A stretch of DNA of 64,000 nt, from positions 620,001-684,000 of the forward strand of contig CAVWKW010000002.1 of NCBI GenBank assembly GCA_963755705.1. The letters run 5' to 3'. The translations under genes and the position numbers were made by a program. Shown here in pieces: positions 38,856 to 47,875 of the stretch (position 1 is its first letter; each line of letters starts with the position of its first letter). The notes under the pieces are model-generated. The model worked only from the letters and a program-made list of their open reading frames with translations, made no database searches and had not been told where the DNA came from. Origin of the DNA: JBARDN01 sp963755705 (GTDB taxonomy: Bacteria; Desulfobacterota; Binatia; Binatales; Binataceae).

Positions 38856-40388
38856 TTGCTAGCTAGCGTTATCTCGAGCGCACTTGCGGGCGTCGATGCG
38901 TATCCGGTCGAGGTCGAGATCGACATCTCGGGCGGACTGCCCGCGCTCAAAATGGTCGGGCTGCCGGAGAAGTCGGTGCTCGAGGCGCTGGACCGAATCA
39001 AATCGGCGCTGCGCAACTCGGGCTACGATTTCCCCGGACGCAAAATCACGATCAATCTCGCTCCCGCCGACACGCGCAAGGAAGGCTCCGCGTTCGATCT
39101 GCCGCTCGCAATCGCGCTGCTTGGTGCCAACGGACAGATTCGCGATCGCGAGCGGATGCGGCGCTATCTGGTGCTGGGTGAGCTTGCGCTTGATGGGCGT
39201 GTGAAAGGAATCAAGGGCGCCCTGCCCTCCGCGCTGCTGGCGCGCGATAAGAACTTCGACGGCGCGATGCTGCCGGCCGAGAACGCGCGTGAGGCGGCCG
39301 TGGTCGGCGACGGCACGCCGATCGTCGGCGTGAGCAATATTCGCGAGGCGATCGAATTCTTCGACGGCACGCGCTCGATCGAACCGGCGCTGGCAAATCT
39401 GGACGAACTGTTCGCGAGCGCGGCGAAGTACGAAGTCGATTTCAGCGAGGTCAAAGGCCAGGAGCAGGCCAAGCGCGCGCTCGAGGTCGCCGCCGCCGGC
39501 GGGCATAACGTGCTGATGATCGGACCGCCGGGATCGGGCAAGACGATGCTCGCGAAGCGGCTTCCGACCGTGCTTCCAGCGATGAGTTTCGAGGAAGCAA
39601 TCGAGACCACCAAGGTGCACAGCGTGATGGGCCTGCTCGACGGCCGCGCGCTTATCGCCACGCGTCCGTTCCGCTCGCCGCATCACACAATCTCCGACGC
39701 GGGCCTGATCGGCGGCGGCCCGATTCCGCGCCCCGGCGAGGTCAGCCTGGCGCATCGCGGCGTTTTGTTCCTCGACGAGCTGCCCGAGTTCCGCAAGAAC
39801 GTGCTCGAAGTTCTGCGCCAGCCGCTCGAGGATTCGAAGATCACGATCTCGCGCGTGATGGGCACGCTCACGTTCCCGGCCAGCGTGATGCTGATCGCGG
39901 CGATGAACCCGTGCCCGTGCGGCTTCTACACCGACCCGCAGCACGAATGCTCGTGCTCGCCGCTCGAGATCGCACGCTACCGTTCGCGAATCTCGGGCCC
40001 GCTGCTCGATCGGATCGATATCCATATCGAAGTGCCCGCGGTGAAATACAAAGACCTGACCGACAAGCGCGCCGGCGAGACCTCCGCCGCAATCCGCGAG
40101 CGCGTGAACCGCGCCCGTGCGCATCAACTGACCCGCTTCGCCGGGATGCCGATCTACTGCAACGCGCAGATGGGCGCGCGCGAGCTGCATCAGCATTGCG
40201 CGGTCGAGAGCTCGGGCGAAAAGCTGCTCGAGCTCGCGATCAATCGCCTGGGATTGTCGGCCCGCGCCTACACCCGAATCCTGAAGGTCGCTCGCACCAT
40301 CGCCGACCTCGAAGACGCTCCCGCGATCGCGGCGCATCACGTAAGCGAAGCTATCCAGTACCGCTCTCTCGACCGCGCCCCGCTATAG
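38856..40388 (+). CDS. comM: YifB/ComM family Mg chelatase-like AAA ATPase
   Basis: The 510-residue protein has an N-terminal ribosomal S5-fold/ChlI domain (ALAGVDAYPVEVEIDISGG, DTRKEGSAFDLPLAIALL) and a AAA ATPase with Walker A GPPGSGKTMLAKRLP near 226, the RSPHHTISDAGLIGGG loop, Walker B LFLDELPEF and the MNPCPCG motif, then a C-terminal MgChl domain. In naturally competent species ComM is a branch-migration helicase. The start is TTG at 38856 with a GGGGG-rich ribosome site. No other competence gene is in the window, so the role here is inferred only from the family. Confidence 0.95.
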   Translation: MLASVISSALAGVDAYPVEVEIDISGGLPALKMVGLPEKSVLEALDRIKSALRNSGYDFPGRKITINLAPADTRKEGSAFDLPLAIALLGANGQIRDRERMRRYLVLGELALDGRVKGIKGALPSALLARDKNFDGAMLPAENAREAAVVGDGTPIVGVSNIREAIEFFDGTRSIEPALANLDELFASAAKYEVDFSEVKGQEQAKRALEVAAAGGHNVLMIGPPGSGKTMLAKRLPTVLPAMSFEEAIETTKVHSVMGLLDGRALIATRPFRSPHHTISDAGLIGGGPIPRPGEVSLAHRGVLFLDELPEFRKNVLEVLRQPLEDSKITISRVMGTLTFPASVMLIAAMNPCPCGFYTDPQHECSCSPLEIARYRSRISGPLLDRIDIHIEVPAVKYKDLTDKRAGETSAAIRERVNRARAHQLTRFAGMPIYCNAQMGARELHQHCAVESSGEKLLELAINRLGLSARAYTRILKVARTIADLEDAPAIAAHHVSEAIQYRSLDRAPL

Positions 40389-40506
40389 TTCAGACGCCAT
40401 ATTGCTTTTCGCCGCGCATCGGCGTAACTGATTCTTCAGATAAGCGATTGTAATGGCTGATTACCCGGAACCGGCCCTCGCGCCGCGTTCCAATGGGAGG
40501 TCACCG

Positions 40507-40608
40507 ATGGGCAGCAAGGCCAAAATGGCGGTATTCGTCGTATTGGGATCGGCTCTCACTGTCGGAGCCCTGATGATCGCGAGCTACCTCTCCACCGCCG
40601 CCGGCTAG
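40507..40608 (+). CDS. Tiny single-helix membrane protein (33 aa)
   Basis: An ATG at 40507 has GGGAGG with a 6-base spacer, one of the best ribosome sites in the window, and opens a 33-codon frame ending at TAG 40606-40608. The product is a two-lysine start followed by one hydrophobic helix (MAVFVVLGSALTVGALMIA). An in-frame ATG at 40453 would give 51 residues, but lacks such a site. A hairpin follows the stop. The function is unknown; small membrane proteins of this kind often modulate a transporter or kinase. Confidence 0.55.
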   Translation: MGSKAKMAVFVVLGSALTVGALMIASYLSTAAG

Positions 40609-40620
40609 TACTTCGACCTG

Positions 40621-40646
40621 GTCCCTGGTTTGCGGAGACCAGGGAC
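40621..40646 (+). terminator. Hairpin after the 33-aa gene
   Basis: GTCCCTGGT (40621-40629) pairs perfectly with ACCAGGGAC (40638-40646), giving a 9-bp stem and 8-base loop 12 bp after the stop of the tiny gene. No T-run follows, so termination may need Rho, or the stem may instead protect the 3' end. Confidence 0.5.
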
Positions 40647-40787
40647 GATCGGATCGCGTCAGGTTCGAAAAATGCGGTCTCTCGATCGCAGCGGATGATT
40701 CTGCGCGCCCGTCGGGATAATCTGGTCGAGCGCCGATGCCTACGCCTGTGCTCTCGGCGCGAAATCAGTTGCCGGGAGTATCCAGCA

Positions 40788-41231
40788 TTGTCGGACCGTT
40801 CGCCGTTGCGCGCGCTTTCAGAAATAAATCAAATAATCCGTGAGAACCGGGTTGCCGATTATGCCACCGCAAGCCGCGCGTTCGGGATGCGGCCGGTTGA
40901 ATTTGGCCCGCGAGCCTCGCGATGGGAGTGGTACGAGCATCCGGCGCAGATACTTAATCCCTTCGGCACGATAGGTGGCGGATATATCGGAATCTTCGTC
41001 GATGAGATGTTCTCGACCGCGGTTGGCTCAGTTCTCGAGGACGGCGAGTTCGCCGTCACCGCGGAAATCAAGCTCACATATTTGCGCGTCCTGACGCCCG
41101 GAGCGATCACCGGCGCGGCGCGCGTCCTGCGGCGCACACGCGCGCTCGCATTTATGGAGGCGACCGTCGTCTCGGCGACGGGTGAGCTCGCCGCGACGGC
41201 ATCATCGACCTGGGCTATCTCGCGTTCCTGA
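40788..41231 (+). CDS. Hotdog-fold thioesterase (PaaI-like)
   Basis: The 147-residue protein shows the hotdog pattern: NPFGTIGGGYIGIFVDEMFSTAVGS (shown in two parts: NPFGTIGGGYIG and IFVDEMFSTA), where the acidic residue lies in the long central helix, followed by AEIKLTYLRVLTPG and the last strands AFMEATVVSATGEL. PaaI-like enzymes hydrolyse aromatic or short acyl-CoAs. The N-terminal extension is unconserved; TTG 40788 with GGGAG upstream is the likely start. It is 26 bp upstream of the sigma gene. Confidence 0.82.
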   Translation: MSDRSPLRALSEINQIIRENRVADYATASRAFGMRPVEFGPRASRWEWYEHPAQILNPFGTIGGGYIGIFVDEMFSTAVGSVLEDGEFAVTAEIKLTYLRVLTPGAITGAARVLRRTRALAFMEATVVSATGELAATASSTWAISRS

Positions 41232-41257
41232 AAATCCGCGCTACGATAGGCCCCAAA

Positions 41258-42112
41258 GTGGGCGAGTCATCGAAAGAGCTGCGAGCATCCGACAGCGCGG
41301 CGATCGAGAACGCGTATGAGCGCGCGGGCGCGGAGCGATGGGCGCTCGGCCCCGAGGAGTTCGCAGCCGCAATCCACCGCGCAGTCGAAGCCGACGGCGA
41401 TATCAGCTCTGTGACTGGTTCGCCCCATCTGGCAGATTTTGCGCTGGCGGCCGCATGCCGCGCGGGCAAACCGGCTGCGTGGGATCACTTCATCGAGAAG
41501 TTCCGTCCGATCCTTTACGCCTCGGCGCGCGCGATCTCAGGAGAGGAATCGCACGCGCGCGAGCTTGCCGACGCTCTGTACGCCGAGCTCTACGGGCTGG
41601 AAGTTCGAGAGGGACGTCGCCGCTCGCTGTTCGATTATTTCGCCGGACGGAGCTCGCTCGCGACCTGGCTGCGCGCGATCCTTGCGCAGCGCCACGTCGA
41701 TTATTTTCGCGCCGCGCGCAAGCTCGAGCCGCTGGACAATCGGCCCGAACCGATATCGTCGGCCGAGCAGCACGATCCCGATCGCGCCCGTTATGTAGCC
41801 GCAGTCGGAGCGGCGCTTGGCCGCGCGCTGGCAATGCTCGATGCGCGCGACCGGATGCGGCTCGGCTACTATTATCGCGAACAAATGAAGCTGCGCGCGA
41901 TCGGCAAAATCATGCACGAGAGCGAGTCCACGGCCTCACGAAATCTCGACCGCACGCGCGCCGCCCTGCGCTTCCAGATCGAACGCGCACTCAAACAGGA
42001 ATCGAATCTGTCCGAAGATCAAATCCGGCTGTGCTATAGTTATGCTGCCGAGGACCTCTCAATCGATCTTCGCACGGCCTTGCCCGAGGCCGCCACCGAG
42101 CCGCCACGATGA
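41258..42112 (+). CDS. Sigma-70 family (ECF-like) RNA polymerase sigma factor
   Basis: The 284-residue protein has an N-terminal extension of about 65 residues, then region 2 (FIEKFRPILYASARAISGE, ADALYAELYG, STLATW-like SSLATWLRAILAQRHVDYFR) and region 4 (ALAMLDARDRMRLGYYYREQ, IGKIMHESESTASRNLDRTRAAL). GTG 41258 is used. It lies 61 bp upstream of a zinc-finger anti-sigma-like gene. Target promoters are not recognisable. It is an ECF-type factor with extra tail, distinct from the one at 14.5 kb. Confidence 0.85.
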   Translation: MGESSKELRASDSAAIENAYERAGAERWALGPEEFAAAIHRAVEADGDISSVTGSPHLADFALAAACRAGKPAAWDHFIEKFRPILYASARAISGEESHARELADALYAELYGLEVREGRRRSLFDYFAGRSSLATWLRAILAQRHVDYFRAARKLEPLDNRPEPISSAEQHDPDRARYVAAVGAALGRALAMLDARDRMRLGYYYREQMKLRAIGKIMHESESTASRNLDRTRAALRFQIERALKQESNLSEDQIRLCYSYAAEDLSIDLRTALPEAATEPPR

Positions 42113-42173
42113 CCCCGCAGGCCTATCGAGCAAGAAATCGCGCGTCGATCGTTCTTCATTCAGGAGCGATGCG

Positions 42174-43160
42174 TTGAGTCACGACAAACGCACAGATCCA
42201 ATCGACGCGATTCTTGCGCGCGCGCTAGCCGCCGACCTCGCGCACGACAGCCAGGATCAGGATTGCCCCGACCCCGCGCTGCTCGCAGGATGGTACGATC
42301 GCTCGCTGGAGCGCGCCGCGTCAACCCGTGTTGACGAGCATCTGGCCGGATGCGCACGATGCCGGATGATCGTTGCCGCGCTCACGCGCGCTGATGAACC
42401 TGCGATCGCGCCGGCGGCGTATCTTCGCGGCTGGCGTTCTATCTTGCGTCCACGCCTTCTGGTTCCCGTGCTCACCGGCGCCGTCGCGATTCTCGCCGTT
42501 GCGGTGGTGTTCGTCGAGCGCGGACACGCTCCGATGCAGGTCGCGCAAGTATCGCAGGTTCCCCACGCCGCTAACGCGTTGGAAGTTCCGCGCGCCGCCG
42601 CAAATCTCGCGCCTTCCACCCCGGGCGAATCAGCGCAGGCGCTCGCTATGAACCAGCCCGGGCCGCAGGCCGGGGCCGCCCGCGGTACCGCGGTGGGCGG
42701 CGCAATTTCCGGTAGTTACGCGCGACTGCCTCGGATGGCAGCCGCAGCGGGCGAGCCGCGCGCCGGCCTTTCGCGCACCATGATCGCGAATGCACCCGGA
42801 CTGCCGGCCGGAACGATCGAAATCATCGCACCCGACCGATCGTCGTGGGGAATCGGGCGCGGCGGCGCGATCTTCCATACCGATCCCGCCGGCGCGGTGA
42901 GTTCGCAATCGAGTGGAGTGACCGCTGACCTGACCGCAGGCGCGGCGGTCTCCGCGCGCGTATGCTGGATCGTCGGGAAGGGGGGCACCGTTCTGCACAC
43001 GACCGACGGCGGCGAGCATTGGTCGCAGCTCTCGTCGCCCGTCGTCGGAGATGATCTGCGCATGGTCGTCGCGAGCAGCGCCGACGACGCCATGGTGATC
43101 GACTCGGCAGGCAAGCGCTATCTGACCTCCGACGCCGGCGCCACCTGGTCGCGCCGCTAG
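42174..43160 (+). CDS. Anti-sigma-like zinc-finger membrane protein with Ycf48-like domain
   Basis: The 328-residue protein has three parts: a cytoplasmic zinc-finger of the anti-sigma type (DEHLAGCARC, the HxxxCxxC motif, near residue 50), a transmembrane helix (LVPVLTGAVAILAVAVVFV, about 95-113), and a periplasmic part with a Pro/Ala linker and a C-terminal Ycf48/BNR-like repeat (WGIGRGGAIFHT, WIVGKGGTVLHTTDGGEHW, LTSDAGATW). TTG 42174 is chosen for AGGAG 7 bases upstream. It follows the sigma gene, so it probably holds that sigma factor. Coupling a Ycf48-like sensor to an anti-sigma zinc finger in one chain is notable. Confidence 0.82.
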   Translation: MSHDKRTDPIDAILARALAADLAHDSQDQDCPDPALLAGWYDRSLERAASTRVDEHLAGCARCRMIVAALTRADEPAIAPAAYLRGWRSILRPRLLVPVLTGAVAILAVAVVFVERGHAPMQVAQVSQVPHAANALEVPRAAANLAPSTPGESAQALAMNQPGPQAGAARGTAVGGAISGSYARLPRMAAAAGEPRAGLSRTMIANAPGLPAGTIEIIAPDRSSWGIGRGGAIFHTDPAGAVSSQSSGVTADLTAGAAVSARVCWIVGKGGTVLHTTDGGEHWSQLSSPVVGDDLRMVVASSADDAMVIDSAGKRYLTSDAGATWSRR

Positions 43161-43353
43161 CTCTCGGATACTCGAACACCAAGGCACCTGGCGGCCACTC
43201 CAGACGCGAGGACGAGAAGAAAGAAGTTGCCCCGCAGATTCCTGGAGATTCGCAGGCTGAGAGTGCCGCTCTGACGGCGAGCTTTCGCGAGCGCAAAGAA
43301 ATCCTGCAAGAAAAAATGGCTCGTGCGTTCAAAGAATCGAGGAACACAACTCG

Positions 43354-44322
43354 ATGGACGCCGCCAGCCTTTCGCCCGAGGTTATTTCCGCGCGATCCGC
43401 GCCCCAGATCGGGCTCGTTCGCGATCACTTCGCCCGCCGTGCAGGCGCGCTCGCAGGTCCATTTGCGGATCCTCGCATCTTGCAGGTCGCGTCACTCGGC
43501 TGTCTGCTCGCGGCCGGAGTATTTCTGCGCGACTTCAGCCTGCTCCCCGCGCAAATTATCCTGACCTTCGCCGCTGCGATCCTCGCACAGCGCATTTCAT
43601 GGCGATGGAATCCGCCGAAATCGCGCTCGCTGCGCAGCGCGATCATCACCGCGCTAGGAATCACCCTGCTGCTGCGCGCCGATAACCTGTACGCGCATCC
43701 GATCGCCGCCGCCGCCGCGATCGCCGCAAAATCCATTTTTCGCGTGCGCGGAAAGCATCTGTTCAACCCCGCGATGCTGGGTGTGATCGTTGCGATCGTC
43801 GCGCTCCCCGGCTCGTGGGTCTCTCCGGGCCAATGGGGACAGGAGGTTGCGTACGCCGGATGGTTTATCGCGCTCGGCGCGATTGTGACGCGGCGCGCCG
43901 AGCGCGGCGATATCAGTTGGGGATTCCTGGCGATGTACCTGGGCGCGATCGCGGCGCGCGACGCATGGCTCGGCTACAGCTTTGCGGTCTGGACGCATCA
44001 GTTGGACAACGGCGCATTGCTGCTGTTCGCGTTCTTCATGATTTCCGATCCGATGACCAGCCCCAATTCGCGCCGCGGACGAATCGCGCACGCGGCTGTC
44101 GTCGTCACGATCGCGCTGGCACTGCAATTCGGTTTCTACGCGCAGAACTCGCTCATCTGGGCGCTGTTCTGCGCCTCGTTCGCGGTGCCCGCGTGGGACC
44201 GCCTTTTTCCCGCACCGAAATTTGAATGGAACTCGAAAGGAGGCTCTCATGAACCTGAAAATGACCGCACGAATTCTGGCCGCACTCGCGATCCTCGCCG
44301 TCGCCACGATATCGCCGCGTAG
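43354..44322 (+). CDS. RnfD/NqrB-like (NQR2_RnfD_RnfE family) membrane protein
   Basis: A 322-residue integral membrane protein with about eight hydrophobic segments. It contains GKHLFNPAMLGVIVAIVALPGSW and ISDPMTSPNSRRGR, the loops matching NQR2/RnfD subunits, which in the full complexes carry covalent FMN and help couple electron flow to ion transport. No other Rnf/Nqr subunit is present, so it is a stand-alone paralogue of unknown partner. Its 3' end runs 74 bp into the following DUF2330 gene; the tail after residue 290 may not be functional. Confidence 0.75.
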   Translation: MDAASLSPEVISARSAPQIGLVRDHFARRAGALAGPFADPRILQVASLGCLLAAGVFLRDFSLLPAQIILTFAAAILAQRISWRWNPPKSRSLRSAIITALGITLLLRADNLYAHPIAAAAAIAAKSIFRVRGKHLFNPAMLGVIVAIVALPGSWVSPGQWGQEVAYAGWFIALGAIVTRRAERGDISWGFLAMYLGAIAARDAWLGYSFAVWTHQLDNGALLLFAFFMISDPMTSPNSRRGRIAHAAVVVTIALALQFGFYAQNSLIWALFCASFAVPAWDRLFPAPKFEWNSKGGSHEPENDRTNSGRTRDPRRRHDIAA

Positions 44323-45640
44323 CGCGCACGCGTTTTGCGGGTTCTACGTGGGCAAGGCCGACGCGGCGCTGTACAACCACGCCTCGCAGGTCGCGATCGT
44401 GTGCAATGGCGACCGCACGGTTATCAGCCTGATGAACGACTACGCGGGTCCGCTCGATGAATTCGCGCTGGTGGTGCCTGTGCCGACCGTGCTCGAAAAA
44501 GGCCAAGTGCATGTCGGTGATCGCGCACTGTTCTCCAAGCTCGACGCTTACAGCTCGCCGCGCCTGGTCGAGTATCACGACTCCGACCCGTGCGAGCTGA
44601 TTGAACCGAGGTCGATGATGCAGAGCATGGCCGGGCTCGGCGCCGAGGCACCTGCGGCCGCATCACGTGAGCGCGCGAAAGCGCTGGGTGTCACGATCGA
44701 AAGCGAATACACGGTGGGCGAGTACGACATCGTGATCCTGTCGGCGATGCAGTCAGACGGCCTCGAGACGTGGCTCACCGAGCAGGGGTACAAAATTCCG
44801 GCGGACGCAAGCCGCGCGCTCGAGCCCTACATCCGCCAAGGCATGAAATTCTTCGTCGCGAAGGTAAATCTGAAGGAGCAGAAACGCACCGGCTTGTCAT
44901 ATCTGCGTCCGCTCCAGTTCGCTTTCGAGTCGCCGAAATTCATGCTGCCGATTCGGCTTGGAATGATCAACGCACAGGGGCCGCAGGATTTGATCATCTA
45001 CATGCTGACCGAACAGGGCCGCGTCGAGACCATCAACTATCGCACCGTGAAGCTTCCCACCGCGATCGATATCCCCGGCCACGTGCGCGACAACTTCGGC
45101 GACTTCTACAAGGCCATGTTCAATCATCAGGTGGCGCTGAACGACAATCGCTCCGTCTTCACCGAGTACGTGTGGAATATGAGCTGGTGCGATCCGTGCG
45201 CCGGTGCTCCTCTTTCACCCGAGGACTTGCGCGCGCTGGGCGTGTTCTGGCTCGGCGACGGCGCGGGAGTTTACAACAGTCCATCGCCACGCCGCGGACC
45301 ATACGTGCCGATGTACCAGCGTTTCACGCCCGGAGCGGTGATTCTCACACGGCTGCACGTTCGCTATTCGGCCGACACGTTTCCCGAGGACCTGATGTTC
45401 CAGGAGACGCAGGATCAGGAGAGCTACCAGGCGCGCTACGTGATTCGCGATCGATGGGCCGGCTCGCCCGACGCCTGTCCGCGAGCGCGCGAATACTTCG
45501 AGCGCGTGCATATCGAACAATCGCAAGAAGCACAGAATCTGGCCGAACTGACAGGATGGGACCTGAACGCGATCATGAAACAGATGGGCTACTCCGAACC
45601 TCCCGCGTCACCACCGTGGTGGCAAGGCCTATGGCAATAG
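44249..45640 (+). CDS. DUF2330 domain-containing exported protein
   Basis: The 463-residue protein has a signal peptide (ILAALAILAVATISPRSAHAF) ahead of a large globular domain starting CGFYVGKADAALYNHASQVAIV, the DUF2330 signature, with VVPVPTVL near 60 and SWCDPCAGAPLSPEDL near 310. AAAGGAGG 5 bases before ATG 44249 marks the start. The family is uncharacterised, periplasmic and frequent in Myxococcota and Deltaproteobacteria-like genomes. It overlaps the RnfD-like gene, which suggests that the two are expressed together and that the soluble protein works at or with the membrane protein. Confidence 0.85.
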   Translation: MNLKMTARILAALAILAVATISPRSAHAFCGFYVGKADAALYNHASQVAIVCNGDRTVISLMNDYAGPLDEFALVVPVPTVLEKGQVHVGDRALFSKLDAYSSPRLVEYHDSDPCELIEPRSMMQSMAGLGAEAPAAASRERAKALGVTIESEYTVGEYDIVILSAMQSDGLETWLTEQGYKIPADASRALEPYIRQGMKFFVAKVNLKEQKRTGLSYLRPLQFAFESPKFMLPIRLGMINAQGPQDLIIYMLTEQGRVETINYRTVKLPTAIDIPGHVRDNFGDFYKAMFNHQVALNDNRSVFTEYVWNMSWCDPCAGAPLSPEDLRALGVFWLGDGAGVYNSPSPRRGPYVPMYQRFTPGAVILTRLHVRYSADTFPEDLMFQETQDQESYQARYVIRDRWAGSPDACPRAREYFERVHIEQSQEAQNLAELTGWDLNAIMKQMGYSEPPASPPWWQGLWQ

Positions 45641-45764
45641 ATTCTGATTCCTCCCCCCGTTTCTTAACGGCGGAGAATTAAGCGTGCAGCTTCTTCGAAA
45701 ATGACGGATGCGGGCGACACGGCCTTGCGACGTGCTAAGAGATGTCCCGAGGATCGACAACCGG

Positions 45765-46352
45765 ATGTTCTACCTGACGCTGCATGGCGAGACTGAATGG
45801 AACCGCGAACGCCGGTTCCAGGGACAACTCGATTCTCCGCTCACCGCCCGCGGCGTCGAGCAGGCTCATCTGATGGGCGCCACGCTGCGCGAGCTTGTCG
45901 GTGATTCAACCGGATACACCATCGTCAGCAGTCAGCTGGGCCGCGCACGCCGGACCGCCGAGATCATCTGCCAGGTCCTGAAGTCGCCATCGGGCGAGAT
46001 CGAAACCGATGCGCGCCTGGCCGAGATCAATCTGGGTTCGTGGTCTGGTTTGACGCGGGACGAAGTCGCCGCACGCTGGCCCGGAGCGCTTGATGGTAGC
46101 GGAAGATACGACTGGTACTTCCGGTCTCCCGACGGCGAGACTTTCGACGCAGTGTCGTCGCGGGTGCGTCAATGGCTTTCCGAGGCCACCGGGCGCGACC
46201 GGATGATCGTTGTCTCGCATGGAGTGACCAGCCGCATCCTGCGCGGCCTCTATGGCAGTATCGCAAAGGCGGCGGCCCTGGAGCTCGAGGTATCACGCGA
46301 CGTGGTCTTCAGGCTCCACGACGAATCGATCGACCGGATCCCTTGCGGATAG
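45765..46352 (+). CDS. Histidine phosphatase family protein with LHG in place of RHG
   Basis: The 195-residue protein is a phosphoglycerate-mutase-like phosphatase. Phospho-acceptor His is in YLTLHGETEWN, the second Arg in SSQLGRARRTAE, the catalytic Glu in AEINLGSWSG and the second His in VVSHGVTSR. Normally the first motif is RHG; here the phosphate-binding Arg is Leu. Ordinary members are acid phosphatases or mutases. Loss of the first Arg may reduce activity or shift the function. ATG 45765 is chosen; the longer open frame starts at 45708 and could also be used. It lies 125 bp after DUF2330, upstream of ffh. Confidence 0.8.
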   Translation: MFYLTLHGETEWNRERRFQGQLDSPLTARGVEQAHLMGATLRELVGDSTGYTIVSSQLGRARRTAEIICQVLKSPSGEIETDARLAEINLGSWSGLTRDEVAARWPGALDGSGRYDWYFRSPDGETFDAVSSRVRQWLSEATGRDRMIVVSHGVTSRILRGLYGSIAKAAALELEVSRDVVFRLHDESIDRIPCG

Positions 46353-46521
46353 ACATCCTGCACCCTTCCTTTGATACTCCGACGTGAAGAAACGGAAGAG
46401 GATTCAGGCGGGGTGATTGACTGCTTTGACGTGCTGGCCTAACGTGGCCGGTTTGCTAGACTGATCTCGTATCGGAAGTGCCAGCTCCGCATCCTGTACC
46501 GGCCGCATCCGGCTCTGACTT

Positions 46522-47862
46522 ATGTTCGACACTCTTAGCGATCGCCTCGAAGGCGTTTTCAAGAAGCTCAAAGGCCAAGGCCGGATTACCGAGCGCAATA
46601 TTGAAGATGCGCTGCGCGAGGTCCGCCTGGCCCTGCTCGAGGCCGACGTCAATATCAAGGTCGTCCGTGATTTCGTCGAGCACGTAAGGACTCGCGCGCT
46701 CGGCCAGGAGGTCCTGCGCTCGCTCACCCCCGAGCAGCATCTGGTCCGCTTCGTCTCAAACGAGCTGACGCAGGTGATGGGCGGACAGGCGCGCGAGCTC
46801 GATCTCAAGGTTAAGCCTCCGGTCAAGATCATGTTGGTCGGGCTGCAGGGCGCGGGCAAAACCACCTCCGCTGCGAAGCTCGCCAAGTGGCTCAAGAACG
46901 AGCGCAAACGGCATCCGCTGCTCGCCTCGACCGATATCTACCGCCCAGCCGCGATGGAGCAGTTGCGCGTACTGGGCGCGCAGGCTGAGGTTCCGGTGGT
47001 CGAGAGCCGCGAGACCGAGGATCCGGTCGAGATCGCATCGCGTGCGATGGCGCGAGCGGACGCCGGCGGCCACGACGCGATCATTATCGACACTGCGGGC
47101 CGCCTGCAGATCGACGAAGAGCTGATGGACGAACTCTCGCGCCTCAAGGCCGCGCTGACGCCTCATCATATCGTGTTCGTCGCCGACGCGATGACGGGGC
47201 AAGAGGCCGCCAACGTTGCTCTCGGATTCCATGAGCGGCTCGGACTGTCGGGCGTGATCCTGACCAAGCTCGACTCCGACGCGCGCGGCGGCGCCGCGCT
47301 TTCGATCCGCGCGGTGACGGGCGCGCCGATTCTGTTCGCCGTCCTGGGTGAGAAGCTCGATTCATTCGAAATTTTTCATCCCGACCGCCTCTCTTCGCGG
47401 ATTTTGGGGATGGGCGACGTGCTGACGCTGATCGAAAAAGCGCAGACCAACTACGACGCCACCAAAGCCAAAGAGCTGCAGCGCAAGTTCAAGAAGAACG
47501 AATTTACCATCACTGATTTCGCCGAACAGATGAAGGCGATCAAGAAGATGGGCTCGATCGGCGACCTGATCGGCATGATCCCGGGGCTGAAGAAGCTCGC
47601 CGGTTCGGCCGACTCTGAGCAGGCCAACGTCGAGCTCAAGCGGATCCAGGCGATAATCGATTCGATGACTATCCAGGAACGCGAGAATCATCTGATCCTG
47701 AACGGCAAGCGCCGCATCCGGATAGCGGCAGGTAGCGGGACTTCGGTTCAGGAAATCAACCGCTTTCTCAAGCAGTTCGACCAAACCCGCAAAATGATGA
47801 AAAAACTGACCAAGCTCGGCGCAGGAAAATCCATGATGCGCGGAATGGGCTTCGGGAGCTAG
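46522..47862 (+). CDS. ffh: Signal recognition particle protein Ffh
   Basis: The 446-residue SRP GTPase has an N domain (MFDTLSDRLEGVFKKL, IEDALREVRLALLEADV), G domain with GLQGAGKTTSAAKLA (P-loop) near 112, DTAGRLQID near 190 and TKLDSDARGGAALS near 248, and a Met-rich M domain (MKAIKKMGSIGDLIGMIPGLKKLAG to MIQ-like and IRIAAGSGTSVQEINRFLKQF). It delivers nascent proteins to FtsY at the membrane. It leads ffh-rpsP-khpA-rimM on the plus strand. No 4.5S RNA gene is recognised nearby. Confidence 0.97.
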   Translation: MFDTLSDRLEGVFKKLKGQGRITERNIEDALREVRLALLEADVNIKVVRDFVEHVRTRALGQEVLRSLTPEQHLVRFVSNELTQVMGGQARELDLKVKPPVKIMLVGLQGAGKTTSAAKLAKWLKNERKRHPLLASTDIYRPAAMEQLRVLGAQAEVPVVESRETEDPVEIASRAMARADAGGHDAIIIDTAGRLQIDEELMDELSRLKAALTPHHIVFVADAMTGQEAANVALGFHERLGLSGVILTKLDSDARGGAALSIRAVTGAPILFAVLGEKLDSFEIFHPDRLSSRILGMGDVLTLIEKAQTNYDATKAKELQRKFKKNEFTITDFAEQMKAIKKMGSIGDLIGMIPGLKKLAGSADSEQANVELKRIQAIIDSMTIQERENHLILNGKRRIRIAAGSGTSVQEINRFLKQFDQTRKMMKKLTKLGAGKSMMRGMGFGS

Positions 47863-47875
47863 AATAGGAGATACG

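Noticed and set aside
38859..40340. 493-codon minus-strand open frame across yifB/comM
   Set aside because: Antisense to a complete AAA ATPase gene; Arg-rich translation with no recognisable domain.
43161..43353. Open, Lys/Glu-rich frame in the gap before the RnfD-like gene
   Set aside because: The frame looks protein-like in composition but has no start codon with a ribosome site before the next gene; probably the 5' leader of the RnfD-like gene.
46353..46521. Possible 4.5S (SRP) RNA gene upstream of ffh
   Set aside because: The conserved GGAAGGNAGCA apical-loop motif is not found.
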